Source: Oreocharis arfaki
Taxonomy: Eukaryota > Chordata > Aves > Passeriformes > Paramythiidae
Length of the DNA: 64,000 bases
Direction of reading: 5' to 3'
Assembly (NCBI GenBank): GCA_013398015.1
Contig: VZRR01002305.1
Coordinates: 62,001 to 126,000 of the forward strand
Numbering within the stretch: the stretch's first letter is position 1; every line of letters begins with the position of its first letter. The position numbers and the translations under genes are program-made. Under the pieces are notes generated by a model. It saw only the letters and a program-made list of their open reading frames with translations, ran no database searches and had not been told where the DNA came from. This document shows positions 1 through 13,562 of this stretch, piece by piece.

Positions 1-92
1 TTCCTGACAGCTTTGCAATTTGGCAGCCAGCAGTGATTTGATGCATAGATGCTTTCCATCAGCTCTAAGGAGGGAAATGCTGTCAGACCTAC

Positions 93-3000
93 CCCAAGAA
101 CTGCATTGATGCACAGTCCATCCAAAACCATTGGGAGCCTCAGGACATCACTAGTGCTCAGTAAAGTCCTCATTCCATCCAGAGACTGGACAACAATGGA
201 CTGGACAGTAATATTCACCTGAAAAACAGACTCATGTCAGCTCTGAATACTGGGTATAATTAATTTTGGCTCTTTCTGTGTTATTATATGTGTGACCTTT
301 CCGGGTTCTGTTCCACAGCAACAGCAGTCAGTAATTCTCTGACCAACTGCTGTGTTACAAGTACTGCTGAAGTTCAACCAAAGGGTCTGGGTTTAAATAA
401 ATAAAGAGATTTATTTGGAAAGAGAGAGGTTTATATGCGAGGAATGTGTCAGGCTTGAATGTTTGCAGGCAGCATTTTATCTTGGACTTGCTAAGTATCA
501 TTACTGACAGAAAATGATGTAATTTTTTTTAATGTAAAGATTTGTTTCGATCAATCAGTGAAAAATTCCCACTGACTGTAACTTAATAAGAATTTTGCCC
601 ACAGCTCTTCCAAGTAATTTAGAAGGATACTTACCATCTGACTTGATTTGGGCACCTGGGGGAGAATATAAGGACAAATTAAAGCAGTAGCAATGGTCTG
701 ACCTATTGCAATAGCAGTCAAGTAAAGAAGGTAAGGCTTTGTCTGTTTAACTCATCTCATAACAATAACTTTTACATTGTGGAATTAATTGGATATACAC
801 CAGTGTATCCAGGGAGTGTGAAAAGAATTGCCACAATCCAATCCCCTCCTTCCTCTGACTTTTGGAACTATTCAGTGACCACCAGTTTAGGAAATCTGGC
901 AGGCTGTGCTCCCCAAAGAAATAAAGAGCTTTTGTTGTCCTGTCCTGATGGTGAGAATTCCACAGTTTCACGGTTTCTAAATCAATAAAATAGAAGCAAA
1001 TATCTCTCTTGCTATACAGCACATGAATATGTGTTGCCCCACTGGAAAATTTCCACCAAAAATACTTCATGGAAAGGCAGAAATGTGAGACCAAGGTCAT
1101 CAATCAGGCCTGTAAAATACTCCCATGGAGCACCATTTTGTAAAAGGTTTTCCTTTTCTGACTTTCCAATGAATGTTTGAGTCACATCTTTGGGAAGGGA
1201 CCAAGGATTGGACTCTGATCATGAAGCAATTCTTCAGAATTATGATGGGATACTGAGAGCAGTGACTCATCCACTGTCCTAGCAGGGAACACATTCCTGG
1301 GAGCTGGAGACCTGAAGGTGATGCAGGTACAGTTTGTCACATATTTTTCATCCCAAAGTAAAGCTCAGTCATCAGAATCAGCTGGATGAATAAAGGTCCT
1401 TGTAAAGATTAGTCTCATCCTTCAGGGAACGGTGCTATTTCTGACTAGGATAGAAAGAATGAGCACCACTCCTAAAGTTCTGTTTATCCATGACTGGGGT
1501 GATGGATGATGTCTCTGGAAATCACTGGCAGGCAGAACTGCAGCCTCCCACTGCCTCAGCTTCCCCCCTGGCAGGGAGGCACAGAAAGGCAGAACAGCTC
1601 GTTGCTTTGGCAACTCCACACTCCCCACTGACCGTGGTGTGAAGCACCACTGTGAGCATCCTGTGAGTTTCCAAGAATCCTCAACACTCCCTGGATCTGC
1701 TGCTCAGGCCGGGGCAGAGAGCAGAGATTATCTGCAACAATTCCCAAAACGTTGTTCTCACTCCAGTTGCCCGTCCTGGCAGGGAGGATGGGCTCCTGGA
1801 GATGAGGCTTCCTGAAGGACCCGCTGTCCCAGTGCTCCCAGTAAGACTCCCTCGGTTACTGGTTTGCCGTTTCTTTTGCCGGCAGCTCCACCTGCTGGCA
1901 CTGGGAGAGCTCCTGCTCTGCCCTGTGACCACCCTGTCCCCTGCCATCACTTTTCTGTTGTCACATCCCACCTCCAGCTCCCTTTGGGAAGGGAACCTTC
2001 CTACAGAGCATCTCCAGCAGCTGCTCAGCCTTCTCCAGTTCTTGCATCTGATCCTTCCTGACACCCAGCGCGCTTTGGGCAGAGCTCTGACCTCTCCTGA
2101 GCTCAGCACAGGGATAAGGGGTTATGGACTTTTCCCGTGAGGAAAGGGAATTCATCTCTAAAGCCAAAACCACGCAGCTGCTGGAGCCTGGCCTGAGCCA
2201 CACTTGTTCTTTTCTGGTCCTGCAGCCAACAAGATCTAATTCTGAGAGGACATAGAGATACTCAAAGCCCTTCTGAGGCAGTGTTTTCTCCACTTCTTCC
2301 ACAGCAGGAAGATCAAAAGCCAACGTTTGCGAGCAATCCTTGGCTGATCTCAATGAGATCCTGAATGAGCAGGAGAGTGATCCCAACTGTGAGAGTGTGA
2401 ACTGCTTAGTGGGCTCTCCTTGCCTTTGGGAGCTTTGGAATCTGTGAGCAGCCTGGAAGGGGTCTTTAGGCAGTTACTCACTGCTAATTAAATTAATTTA
2501 AATAATTACATAAATTAAAATAATTTTAACAGTGAAGAGGTTGCTCTTTCTTTATGACCTTCAGCTTCTGGAAGGAGCCATCAGGTTAAGGTAGCATGTA
2601 TTTCAGTTTCATTTTTTCATGAGTGGTTCCTTTGTCCTCCTGAACAACCTTACAGGGGATTTATTTATACATAAGACATCATCCCCCAGGTCAGAAAGGG
2701 ATGAAAAAGTAGGCATAGGCTTTGAAAAATAACCTCAGACTGGATTTTAGCAGGCAGGATCCAAAGAAACTTGCTCTCAGTCATGTTCTTTGGGAGCATA
2801 AAGAAGGCTGTGCCAGCCCCCACTATCATAAACTGAGGCTAGGAGGAAAGGGGCAGATGCAAAGGATTAAACCTGACAGGTTCTTCTTTCAGCACAAAGT
2901 TTTACCAACTCTTTAAAACTCAGATTTCTTAGAATTATGTGTTCTGGTAAATGGGCTTCTGGGAAAAGCCTGAACACGCACAGAAACATGAAACTGCACT

Positions 3001-6000
3001 AGCTCAGTGACATGACCTTGGCTCTTCAAAACTATTATTTTTTACTGTATCTTTGACTATATTTGGCTAAGCAGAGAACAGCAAACGCTTCTGTTACCAA
3101 AGCTTGAAGTAAAAACATTCCCAAAGGCTTTCTGTATGAAAGTCTGCTGTATAATGAGATGTTTCTTCCAACCCACAATTTAAAAATCCAAATAAAACCA
3201 TATCCCTCAGTAAACAGAAGTTACTTCATTCTGCAGATGCAAAAAGATATAAAATATGGATATTTCAGCTATATGACTGTTTCAAATCATACTTACTGCC
3301 AAAATGCTGGAGTTGATATAAAACAACATGCTAAGTGCTTGAATGCTGTCACAATTTTCCACACTTACTGATCTGATGCATTTTGTGGCTTGGTTTACTA
3401 AAAACCCTGGAAAAAAAGAAGTCACCAAGTATTACTGGAGGAAATGAAAGAGCAATTATGAAAAGCATAAATGAAAAACAATACGAGAACCTTGGGTACA
3501 AGCAAAAGTGGAAGTAAATGTCATCTCTATTGCAGATAAGGTTTTATGTGAGCTGTGAAGAATGAAACTTTTATATTCTCAAAAAATGCTATGAGACAAA
3601 ATACTACTTCTTATCTTGTAGAAAAAGCTTCATGAAAAGTGCTTAATTTTTGAATCTCCTAAGATTTTTTTCTTTCACAAGGGTCTTCAGTCCTGTAATC
3701 ATCACCATGACTGTCATGAGACCACGTTTCATGATGACAGTGGGGTTTGGAAAATGCCAGGTGTGGGTTTGGTTGTGGCTGGTTTTGTCCACCTCCACCT
3801 CTGCAGATTTTCAGGAAATTGTGTGAAAGGTTAAAATGTAGAGCTCAGCTTACAAATCTGACTAGAGAGAGGAACTCCTGGACAGAGGGAAGCTGACAAA
3901 GGCTGCCCAGGCAGGGCTGGCTTGGTGCAAACCCCTCCTCCCTCAGGGTGTCACCCTTGTACTGTTTGATTAAAGCAATTACACCAAACAGGACGTTCTA
4001 TTGTCGGATAAACAACCCATTAACAAGATTCTCAGGGATTTATATACCTCACTTGGAATGTTTAATGGAGATGCAACACAATTTCCATTCTATGCCTTAA
4101 AAAACCAAAAAATAGAGAAACAGAAGCGATTTGAAAATCATCTGCTTATGAACCTTTAGCTGAATTCTCCATGGGGAGTGTGCCATCTTTCTGACTGACT
4201 AACCTCAAGCCAGAGCAGAATACTCTAAAGCAAAAAAAACCTTGGGATTCAAGGGCATTTTCCAACCTGCAGGATTCGCATCAGAGCACCAAGAAGAGAC
4301 AACAGGACTTGGCAGCCTTAGAAACGCCTCCTCTGTCTGCACAGGAGCACCATACTGCCAAATAAAAACCACAGTCAGGTACACAGCTGTGCTTCAGCCC
4401 ATGGGAAGTTTCAGAGCACTTTTATTAACAACAAATACGAATAAAAGCAGTACTTATTTCCACAGTATCTCTCAACACTACTTTCTGCAGCAATTCTTCA
4501 GTCACTGCTGCTGATTTATGTTGAAAACAGCAAAAAAAAAAAAGTGACTTATTTTTCAAAGATGTTAAAAATGTGGTTCACTTCTGAAGTAACTAAAGAC
4601 AAAATGTTACACTTCTTCTTACATTTCTGTATTTGAAGACCAATATAAATTTTGCATCTTCCAGCAGAACTGCATTATTTAAAAGCAGATGGAAACAATG
4701 CTGATTTATTCTTTCTGGAGCAATCTAATACTAATTGCATCAAATATAATTTACCTCCTACTGAACCAGAGATAATTTACCTCATATCTGTAAGTTTCAT
4801 TTGCATCAGGGGGATTTTGAGCATCTGGATCCAAATTCCAGCTGTCAGGCTCAGCATTGAAAGTAGCACCTCCAAACTTGTCAAGCAACCGATCAAAATT
4901 TTCTGGAGTTGGGATTTCAGGGGATTTCAGGTACAGGGCTTGTTTATCTGCCAAAACATTTAAAGAAGGAGATAACTTTAAGAAAAAAAAAGATACAGAA
5001 ACAAAATTTAGATACAATGAGACAACTTTAAACATGATTTATTTAGGATGCTAAATTATTTACATCTATTTGTTCTTCCCAACACAGAAGACCAAGAGTA
5101 CCAGATGTTCAATTCCATGTTTTCACAAGTGAAAAGATCACAACATAAGGACTGTGAGCAGACAGAATTACCAGTTTTCTGAGAGGTTTAATAAAATTAA
5201 AATAGTTTCAAATTTAGTCTTTTTCTGGTACCTAAAGAGCTTACAAAAAATAACACCACAATGCTTAATACTGCCTATGACTGTACTTACAGTTTGCAGC
5301 ATGAATGCAGAAAATACTGGGATTGACTTGGTCAATTAATTTAAATATCCTTTCTGGTGGATTTGCTTCAACATCAAGAGAATACACAGCAGCTTTCTGA
5401 CTACACAGCTGGCTGTCACCTCTGCAAAGAATAAAAATAAGTGAATGATCCATTAGAAGTTAGTGTTGACCAGATTTTAAAGTTCTTTTCATGTACTGAG
5501 GCAGCACCAGAAAAATTTAAAAAGCATGAAATTACTGGGTTTAACAGAATTTGTAGAATGATTGTGCATCCTTAGAAGGCTCCTATTGTTTTATACTCTG
5601 TGCTTAATAATAAATAATAGAGAATTCTCCCACATGTTTTATTCAGCAGAGGAAAATGTGAGCAGCAACATGAAGGAAGGTAAGAAACAGAGCAGGGGAA
5701 GGGAAAACCAGTGACAATACGAGAGAGAAAATGCCAAATTGGGTGAGATTCAGATGGTTGAAGCCCCAAAAATGCAGGGCTGCACCACAGGCCACACAGA
5801 GCTCAGCAGCACTTTCATTTCTACAACCCAAGTGGGATATCAGACCAGGAAAACAGGTCAGTTTTGTGGATATTGGAATAATAATCATTTTGGGCAGGGA
5901 GTGGGGAAAATTCCTGCTTGAGATGCATGTGAAAGAAATGGCAGAGTGAGGAACAGGAGGTGAAATAACCCAGCCTGTCTTGGGGAAGTGTTTAAGGCTG

Positions 6001-9000
6001 TGCCACGGGTTCATCAACAGCCCAGAACTGCAGGAGAATGTGCCAGTTCAGACTCCGGGAGCACTGGAGTGTCCTCCACACTACAAATACAAGCTGATGA
6101 TCCCTGGGAAACTGGTATTTAGCAGGATAGAGCAGTTAAGGACAGGCACTGGAGAAGTGAAACGACTTTCAGAAATTTTTAAGCTCTTCCATGAGGTGAG
6201 TCATTTGTTAATAGGATCCCATCATAAATCAAACCCTTTTGCTGCTGTTTCAGATACCACACGGCCCCTGCCTCGGCATCAGCCAAACTAACACAAATAT
6301 GCAAATATATATAAATTCTGATGTCAATAATGAGACCCACAACACCTGCAGACACTGAAAATCCCCTGGATTTTCATGCAAAATAAACGTTTTACACAAA
6401 AGAATTTGGGGAAAGAAACACAATTTCATTTGAGGCATTTTTAGTTGACAAAGGCAGCACAGTCACCCGAGGCAATTAAAGTGCCACTCAGGAGGGAGTT
6501 GATTAGACCTTTCTGATCTACAGAAATATCTATAAATGGGGAGCAGGAGTCTTTGTGTGCCAGAACAATAAGAAACCACAGTCTGGCATGACTGGTAATT
6601 CAAATTTCAAAGCACCAAGAATAAATCCCAGTGCTCAGATTGGCATAATTTATACAGAAGGTGGGTTGAAAAGCTGCACTTATTGTTCTGAGAAATCACC
6701 AAGAGATTTTTTTGCACCTTATGATTTTGAAGCGAGCTTTTTTAACTCCTCTTTGAGAAGATGGAATTGGGTGAAGGTGTTTTCAGATAAGCTAAATAGC
6801 TAAGAAACAACTCTTAGCTTTACTTTATTGGTACAATGTTACACTTCAGTGTTTGTGAAGTGGCAGCCTGGCAGTGGGGGAGCAGGTTGGGATGGTGACT
6901 TGTCAACTTAGGGGCAGAAAAACGCTCACACTATTTCAATGAGCCCTGAATTGATCCAGTGTGTAGCTGATACCATAAATGTAATTAAAGCAGTTACTGA
7001 TAAATTGCTGGTGATCTACAGAAGTGGCCAGATGGTCCTGTGGTATTGGTTTTCTTAACTTCCAGACACTGCATTGATTAAAGATGCATCATTCTTCCCC
7101 TCCAAGAAAGCATCACCACCTAAGTGCCCACAGACAGGAGCACAGAGAAACAGGAGGAAAGCAAGCAGCATGAGAAAAGAGGGAATGAGTGGGAGAGAAC
7201 TGGGTGAGAGCTGGATTTGCTGTTCTCCCTGGTTGAGGCCAGAGTGCAGGAGGGACCGGTGAAAGGGGGGTCAGGATGGCAGCAGGGAGGGCTCGGAATC
7301 GGTAAGAGGAGAGGACAGAGCCCTACAAAAGCACGCAGCAAACGAACAGCAATTGTGTGCTTTATGGTTATTTCTCCACTCACGTGACCACGGGAACTGA
7401 GCATGTGGTGAAGAGGCTGAAGTCGTCAGCGCTGCAGTCGGGGTCGCAGCAGCAGTTGACGTCGCACTGTGCCACCAGCAGGTCACAGACACACAGCTTG
7501 GCAACTGCCAAGAGATTGAAATGACAGCTGGACTGGGGACTTTACACTTTACAGCACATCCCAAACACTTTTGCTTTTCACCTAGCCCTGGTTTTGAGAG
7601 TGGTCAAAAGTCTTCCCCAAATTCACGTTTTCTTTGAGTCATATTTAAAAGCCATTCTTTGCTGCTACTGAGCAAACTTATTTGGAATACATGGACAAAA
7701 CCAAGACATACTAAAATCTGTTCCCTGAGAAGCAAAACTCCAACTCAATAGGGGTTTTGGAGGTATGAAAATATATTCAGCCCTGCAGAGGAAAAAAAAT
7801 AAGAGGTACAAACAAAGTGTGTCCATCTGCTTGTTTCAGCTTACTGGGAAGAAAAATAAAACATTTTGAAAGAGCAGGGAGATGTGTACAAGAATTGAGG
7901 ATGTCCCAGGGTCCAGGGACACATTTCCCTGATGTGCCCAGATAACCACGGTTGACTTCTTTGAAACTGTTTTTTCTCTCTGTTTTTAGATACTGTGAAA
8001 TATTGTAATCACAGACAGAGGAATTGCTAGTAATTCTGTAAACTGGCTCAATAAAATACACCTGGCAACTTCTTCAAACTCTGAGGTTTTCAAAAAACAG
8101 TAGATATTACTCTACTGAACTGTTTGTAAGAGTTGCTGTTCTATTCTAGACTTAAGAATAGCACAGAATGAGGAAAATCAAGGCCAGTGTTCTATAGGAC
8201 AGACATTAAAAGAGTATTTTCATAACTAATTCTTGCTTTATTTCACTTTGACTGCTGCCTCTTTCCCTATGGCCCCCTGGATGCTCTCTGACCACCTGAA
8301 CAGTATCCAGGTATTTCCTGGAATTTCTGAAGTTCTGACTGTTCTGTTGGCTGGATCTTATCCCTGGATCCTTAGCTCACCCTGTAAACAAAAGAAGTTT
8401 AAATAGGAACGATTAGATTCCAAGGTTATGTCTGTGAGATGAGGGATTTAAGTCTCTTTTCCCTAAAGAGGTAGGACTGGGATGGGTTTCATTTGGCGAA
8501 TGACCCACGGAAAGCTCAGCTGGCGGCAACACCACCGGGATACAAAAGTGTAGCCAATTCTACAGTGGGAAACACCTGAGAACACAGTAACAACACTTTG
8601 TGAGCTCTATTTTTATGACAAAGTATCCACAGCGCCGGGGCTGAGCCTTGGGGCAAAGTGTGCAGGCAGCTCGGGGTGTGCGTGCAGCTCTCCAAGGACA
8701 TCCAGGGCCAATCCTGGGCTCCTCTGCGAGGTCCGAGCTGCCCGCTGTGCTCAGAGCAGTGCTGGGTGCTACACCCCCAGCGACCCTCAGGGCTATGGCA
8801 TGCCCAGCTAAGTGATGTACAGGCCACGAGCAGCGCGCCCAGGGCCTGGAGGCTGCTCAGGGGCTCGCTGAGCCTCTCTGAGGAGGCTCCGAGTCTCGGC
8901 TGCAGCGGGTGCAGCTGCCCAGGGGTGCCCGAGCAGCGCTGCAGAGACCCCCAGGGGGAAGCCGGGCAGCTGCCGCGCGGTTGTGCCAATCCCGGGAGAC

Positions 9001-9267
9001 CTCAATGGGAGGGGGAAGCCAAAGGCGGGAGGCCCGAGGGAGGCCGCGAGCGGGGCTCCCCTCAGCCGAAAAGCGCCGCCGGTGCCCCGCAGCGCCCGGA
9101 GGGCACCCACCGTCCGTGATCGGGGCCGGCGCGCTGCGGGCCCGCGCCTGAGAGGGATCAGGAGTGTCTGCGGGCTCCGCGGCCGGCTCTTCTGCCCGGA
9201 GCGGCGGCGGCGGAAGGAGGAGGAGGATGAAGACGAAGAAAACACCGGGCCCCGGCGCCGCCGCCAT
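93..9267 (-). CDS. TCTN1: Tectonic-1, N-terminal half (exons 1-7, partial)
   Basis: Coding exons in transcript order: 9267-9111, 7504-7384, 5421-5291, 4947-4781, 4354-4267, 3406-3297, 218-93. All have AG/GT borders and phases agree, giving 300 codons; the family is near 590 residues, so the rest lies left of the window. The ATG at 9265-9267 was chosen because it opens a signal peptide (MAAAPGPG, then a FFVFILLLL core). A proline-rich linker follows. Exon 2 carries the tectonic cysteine cluster (LCVCDLLVAQCDVNCCCDPDC, about residues 56-76). Later landmarks are GDSQLCSQKA, NPSIFCIH, FLVNQATKC and NITVQSIV. Tectonic-1 is known as a secreted or membrane-associated member of the MKS/B9 complex at the ciliary transition zone, needed for Hedgehog signalling and ciliary gating. 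Compared with the human protein as I remember it, about 8 residues are absent at the exon 6/7 junction. Exon borders rest on my reading, without transcript support. Confidence 0.94.
1556..2386 (-). pseudogene. Decayed coding-like frame inside TCTN1 intron 6 (unidentified)
   Basis: One minus-strand frame from about 2386 to 1556 is interrupted by only two stops (1961-1963 and 1856-1858) over roughly 277 codons. The translation looks protein-like in places: an E/K/L/Q-rich stretch (DQMQELEKAEQLLEMLCRK) and a second one (AEQELSQCQQVELPAKE) suggest a helix or coiled coil. A second frame, 2109-1681, is also open, so GC-rich chance openness is possible. It lies in the 3.1-kb intron between TCTN1 exons 6 and 7 and fits no tectonic exon. 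I do not recognise the family. It could be a relic of a processed pseudogene or of a transposon, or chance. Confidence 0.25.
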
Positions 9268-9600
9268 GGCGGCCGCCCTTAGCAACGGCGCGTTGCCAGG
9301 GCGCGCGGGGCATCACGGGAAGGGCGGGTCCCGCCTCTCGCGAGACTTGGCGGGGCGGAGGGGAAGGGCCGCGCCCCGGGGAACATGGCGGGCGGGGGGA
9401 GGGCACGGGGCACCGGCGGGTCCTTCGGGTGCCCTCGGGCTCCTTCATCGCCCCTCAGCGCGGGAGCCTCGTGGGGAGGCCACGCGCAGGGTTCTGGCTG
9501 GATATGGCCGTCATGGTGGTGTCAGGCTTGTGCCACCCAGCGCCCTCAGGAACGGCCCAGCCCGGCGGTGATGAGGGGTCGGTGCCCCCTCAGAGCCACG
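8640..9600. promoter_or_regulatory. CpG island / TCTN1 promoter region
   Basis: CpG-rich sequence surrounds TCTN1 exon 1, including GCGGCGGCGG runs near 9200. Both flanks (before 8600 and after 9700) return to AT-richer sequence. Many frames stay open here on both strands, a side effect of high GC. No TATA box is evident, as is usual for a CpG-island promoter. Confidence 0.6.
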
Positions 9601-10060
9601 GGAAGGGATTCAGGTGTAGTGATCCAAGTGTAATTCACGTAGGTGGTTTGGGAATAAGCTATTGGAAGGCGACACATAAAAAAATTGGGGAATGGCCCCT
9701 TGTGAGATATAAAATCCTATATTTCACATACTTTTTCAACTTTGTTTTTAATAATCTTGCCTTAAGGTAATTTTTTAAGTGTTAAAGTTTCTCCTTTTGA
9801 AGATGCTGTGGGTCCTCAGTGCTCAGCGAACGTATTTATAAATCTTCTTAGTAACCTTTTCATGTGCAGTTATCTTTGAGGTCTTTTTCAATGTAAATTA
9901 TTCTGTTTCTGTACTAATTTGGAAAAACTGGGCTAGAGAGCGACTAAATGATCATGGTTCTTCGGGGTTACCTTACAGATGTCACATCCAAGCTTTAGTT
10001 TCAACCAATAAATTAATTTTTAAAATTAAAATTCATGAAGTTTGTGATCTGCATTACCTG

Positions 10061-10418
10061 GTGTGGGACCTTATTGCTCTCTACAGCTGCCTGGCAGGAG
10101 TTTGTAGTGAGGTGGATGGAGATGAGGCTCTTCTCCCTGGAATCAAGTGACAGAAGGAGAGGATACGGCCTCTAGCTGTGCCAGGGGAGGCTCAAGTTGG
10201 AAGTCAGGAAAAATTTCCTCATGGGAAAGGTTGTCAAGCGTTGGAAGGGGCTGTCCAGGGAAATGATGGAGCCCCCATCCATGGAGGTGTTCAAAAAATG
10301 TGTGGATGTGGCACCTGGGGGCACGGTTAGGGGTGAGCATGGCAGTGCTGGGGTGATGGTTGGACTCAAATGATTTCAGAGGTCTTTTCCAACCTTAAGA
10401 ATTCCATGATTCTTTGAT
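10061..10418 (+). mobile_element. CR1-type LINE fragment (3' end)
   Basis: The sequence follows the CR1 3'-end pattern: a 'ctcaagttggaagtcaggaaaaatttcc' style block (10191-10218), 'ggggctgtccaggga', 'catggaggtgttcaa' and 'gaggtcttttccaacctta', ending in the CR1-like terminal motif 'ttccatgattcttt'. The copy is 5'-truncated and diverged. Edges are approximate. Confidence 0.85.
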
Positions 10419-12274
10419 CTGTTTTTATTTCCCTGACCAGGTTCATTACTGTCACCTCAAAGGGAAGGCAACAAAACTTCTAAAAAAGCTCTAATGCTCC
10501 AGCTCCCTCCATTGAAAATGGAAATAATTCCACAGTGCCCCTCCTTTGCAGTGTCCACATCACAGGAGTGGGGAGTTACACAAGACAGAGCATTGTCTGC
10601 CAGGCCACCGAGGTCGTTTGATGTTATCAAAGAGCTGGTACAGGATGGATTTGAAACAGCTCCACGTCATGTGGCAAAATCCTGGAGTCATCCTTCCCCC
10701 ATGGAAAGGCCTCGTTCCTCCAAGGACATGGTGACACAATGGTGAGAACCACTCTACCTCAGACCTTGCACCCCAAAATAACCTCACCAAAAATAACCTC
10801 CAACCCTGCCTGCCTTGTGAAATGTAACCCAAAATCTCTGTGTTTACCTTCTTCCATGGGGATGGAGAGCTGGTGTATTCAGTCTCTTTGCTTCTTTGCT
10901 GTTCCTGAGGTTCCTGTTCCAAAATGCTGTTACTGGTGTTGGGTTTGTTTTTTTTTTTTCATGCTTGAAGAATGACTTCAAACATTTCCATTCTGGAAAG
11001 CAACTGTAAAAATGGCACCATAGGACTTTTTTTCTCTTTTGTTTCTCACTGAGGCTGTACCAGGACTGGCTGCAGCCACTGAAGAGAATATATGCCTGTA
11101 TTTGGAGGAAATCCTGGGAATCTTTACAACTCCATCTCTTTCACTGTCCCACAGCAAAGGAATAAAAAGAGAGGCAGTCCTGCAGGAAGGACAGCTGAGA
11201 CATATGGCTGAGATACAACCTCCCTCTGGATGAAGTTAACTTAGAGGCTTAAAGTCCCTTCAACTTCCTTGACTAAGCTCCCACGTGGTCAATTAACAAG
11301 GATGGAGATGTCTCTCCTCCTTACAAGTCCTGCAAAGTTGGAAACTTGGAATTTATTTTGCAGGCTCAGAGAGAGAGTGGTGCTATGTTTATTTATCATC
11401 ACTGGTTGTGATCTGTGTTCTTGTTCCACTGCAGTGCCATGAGATAATTAATGCTAAAACACCCCTGCTTGTTAGTTTACATGTTTCTGATGCCTTTAAA
11501 ATCAGTAAAAAAGGGCTGATGACATTGCACAAGGGAAAACAGAATTTAATACGTTCTTCTTGCATCCAGAATTACTTGGCAAAGCTGATGGTGCACAGGG
11601 GACCAGACTCCAAGATGAAAACCAAGCCTTGCTGAAATATGAAAGCACAGATTGCACCCTGGATGAATGTGGGCAGGAGCTGGATGAATAAAGAGGTATT
11701 AATTCTTACTGCATCTACCATTGAAATGGAATAGAAGTGGGCAACTGTTCAAAAGCAAAGTAGGATGGAATTAATCTGTTTTTCTCGTGACCTTTTTTTC
11801 CACTCAGGAGTGTCAGGGCTTTACTCACAGCAACAGTTCACCTAAACCCATTTCCAATAGTTGCTGTAAAAGAAAAAACCACCTTTGTCATGCAGAGAAA
11901 GGCAAGACAAAAGCCACGTCTGAGAAAAACCATTTGAAACCCCTCCCCACCACAAAACCCACCCTGGTGTTGGACTTCTGAAACAGGTTCCAAAGAGCAA
12001 CTCCAAGCGTGCAGGATAAGATCAGGACATCAATAAATAATGCTTGTTCTCCATCAGAGAGATTTTAATTTATCCTGTCAACATGAGATAATTAATAATT
12101 AAAAAGGGCACTGTGATCCTTATGTGGGAGGTCCTATTAAATGAAAATTCGAGCAATTTGAGATGCAGTAAATTCCTGTTTATTGAAAAACACGTTCAGG
12201 GATTTACTCTATTACTGTTTTAATTGTGGTTTAAGCAGCAAGAGTCTGATGTGCATTTAAGCATTATAGAAGCT

Positions 12275-12415
12275 GTGTCTGCCCCACCCCTGGAAGTGTC
12301 CAAGGTCAGGTTGGATGGGGCTTGGAGCAGCCTGGGATAGTAGAAGGTGTCCCTGCCCATGGCAGGGTGTGGAATGAGATGATCTTTGAGGTCCCTTCCA
12401 AACCATTCTGTGATT
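12275..12415 (+). mobile_element. CR1-type LINE fragment
   Basis: A short CR1 3' end: 'tggaagtgtccaaggtcagg', 'ggggcttggagcagcctggg', 'gaaggtgtccctgcccatgg' and 'gaggtcccttccaaaccatt', finishing at 'ctgtgatt'. Edges are approximate. Confidence 0.88.
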
Positions 12416-13390
12416 CCTCTTGGTGATCTTCTGACTCTGCATCTTCTCTTGACTCCTCACGTGGGAAGTCTCATAAGATCCATCTCACATTAGTTTTCTG
12501 TTTAATTCAGCTGCGCTGTCTTGAACTTCATCTTTTCAGGGCTAACATCGGGTTTGCCCTATGACAGATCACTTGAAAAGTCCATGTGGACAGGCATTTG
12601 GAATTAGAGTCCAAACAAAGTCAAACCAGGCTGAAATAAACTGCATTCTGGTCTAGCACAACATTAGCCCTTAAATAAATAGTGAGGAGCCGGGGCAGTC
12701 TGTACAGCAGATGGCATTACAGGTAATATTTATCACACTCCAATCTCAGGGCTCAGATACTTGGGAGGGAGGATTGACGTCAGCTACAAGTGAATCAATT
12801 TTAAAACAAGCTGAAAACTTGCTTGTGCCTTCAGCAGTTGATTACTTTGTGCAGCACTTCTGCTTCGCACTCCCCGGTGCATTTATTGCACTGAGCAAGC
12901 CTAGCAGGAAGAGTTCGTTCTGGTTTTGCAGTTTGAGTGAGCTGATGTAAATAGATCTTGGACTTTGAGGTGGGAAGATTCCACCCAGCTGCAGTAACCA
13001 GGGGGATGCCCTTTGCTCCAGTTTTTGTGCCAAATTTGTGCATTGGGGAATTTTAAACAAATATCACTTGGCAGCATATCGACCCTCTGGGTACAAGAAT
13101 AACACTGAGTAAGGCAGTAGGGCATGGGCTGGGAGGGATTTACAGGGAGAATTATCCAGACTGACACTGAACAGTGAGGACAAAGTTCTGAACTATTTCA
13201 TTAAAAATACTTGGGTTTTTGTTTCACAGGAGCCCAGAGATCCTTTGAATGGAAACCAGGAGCAGTTTTTCATCTAGGCACAGCGTCCTCATGCAGGATT
13301 GACAAGAGTTCATCAAAGGTTACTAATTACCATGTAAATTATGAGGTCGTCTGGCTGTCTGGACAGACTTGGGTGGGTGACCTGGGGTAA

Positions 13391-13562
13391 CATCATGGGA
13401 TCATTAAGATTGGAAAAGACTTCCAAGATCAAGATCAGCCGAATGCCCCCATGCCCACTAAACTGTGTCACAAAGTGCCACATCTACTGATTTTTTTAAC
13501 TCTTCGAGGGATGGTGACTCCACCACTTCCCTGGGGAAGCTGTTTCAAAGACTTTCAAGGAT
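13391..13562 (-). mobile_element. CR1-type LINE fragment, reverse orientation
   Basis: Reverse complement of a CR1 3' end. It begins with 'tcatgggatcattaagattg' and 'gaaaagacttccaagatcaa', followed by 'gatggtgactccaccacttc' and 'cctggggaagctgtttcaa'. Edges are approximate. Confidence 0.85.

Noticed and set aside
8516..9571. Several 95-157-codon frames on both strands around TCTN1 exon 1
   Set aside because: These are GC-rich chance frames. Only the minus-strand signal-peptide exon 9267-9111 connects by splicing to tectonic exons.
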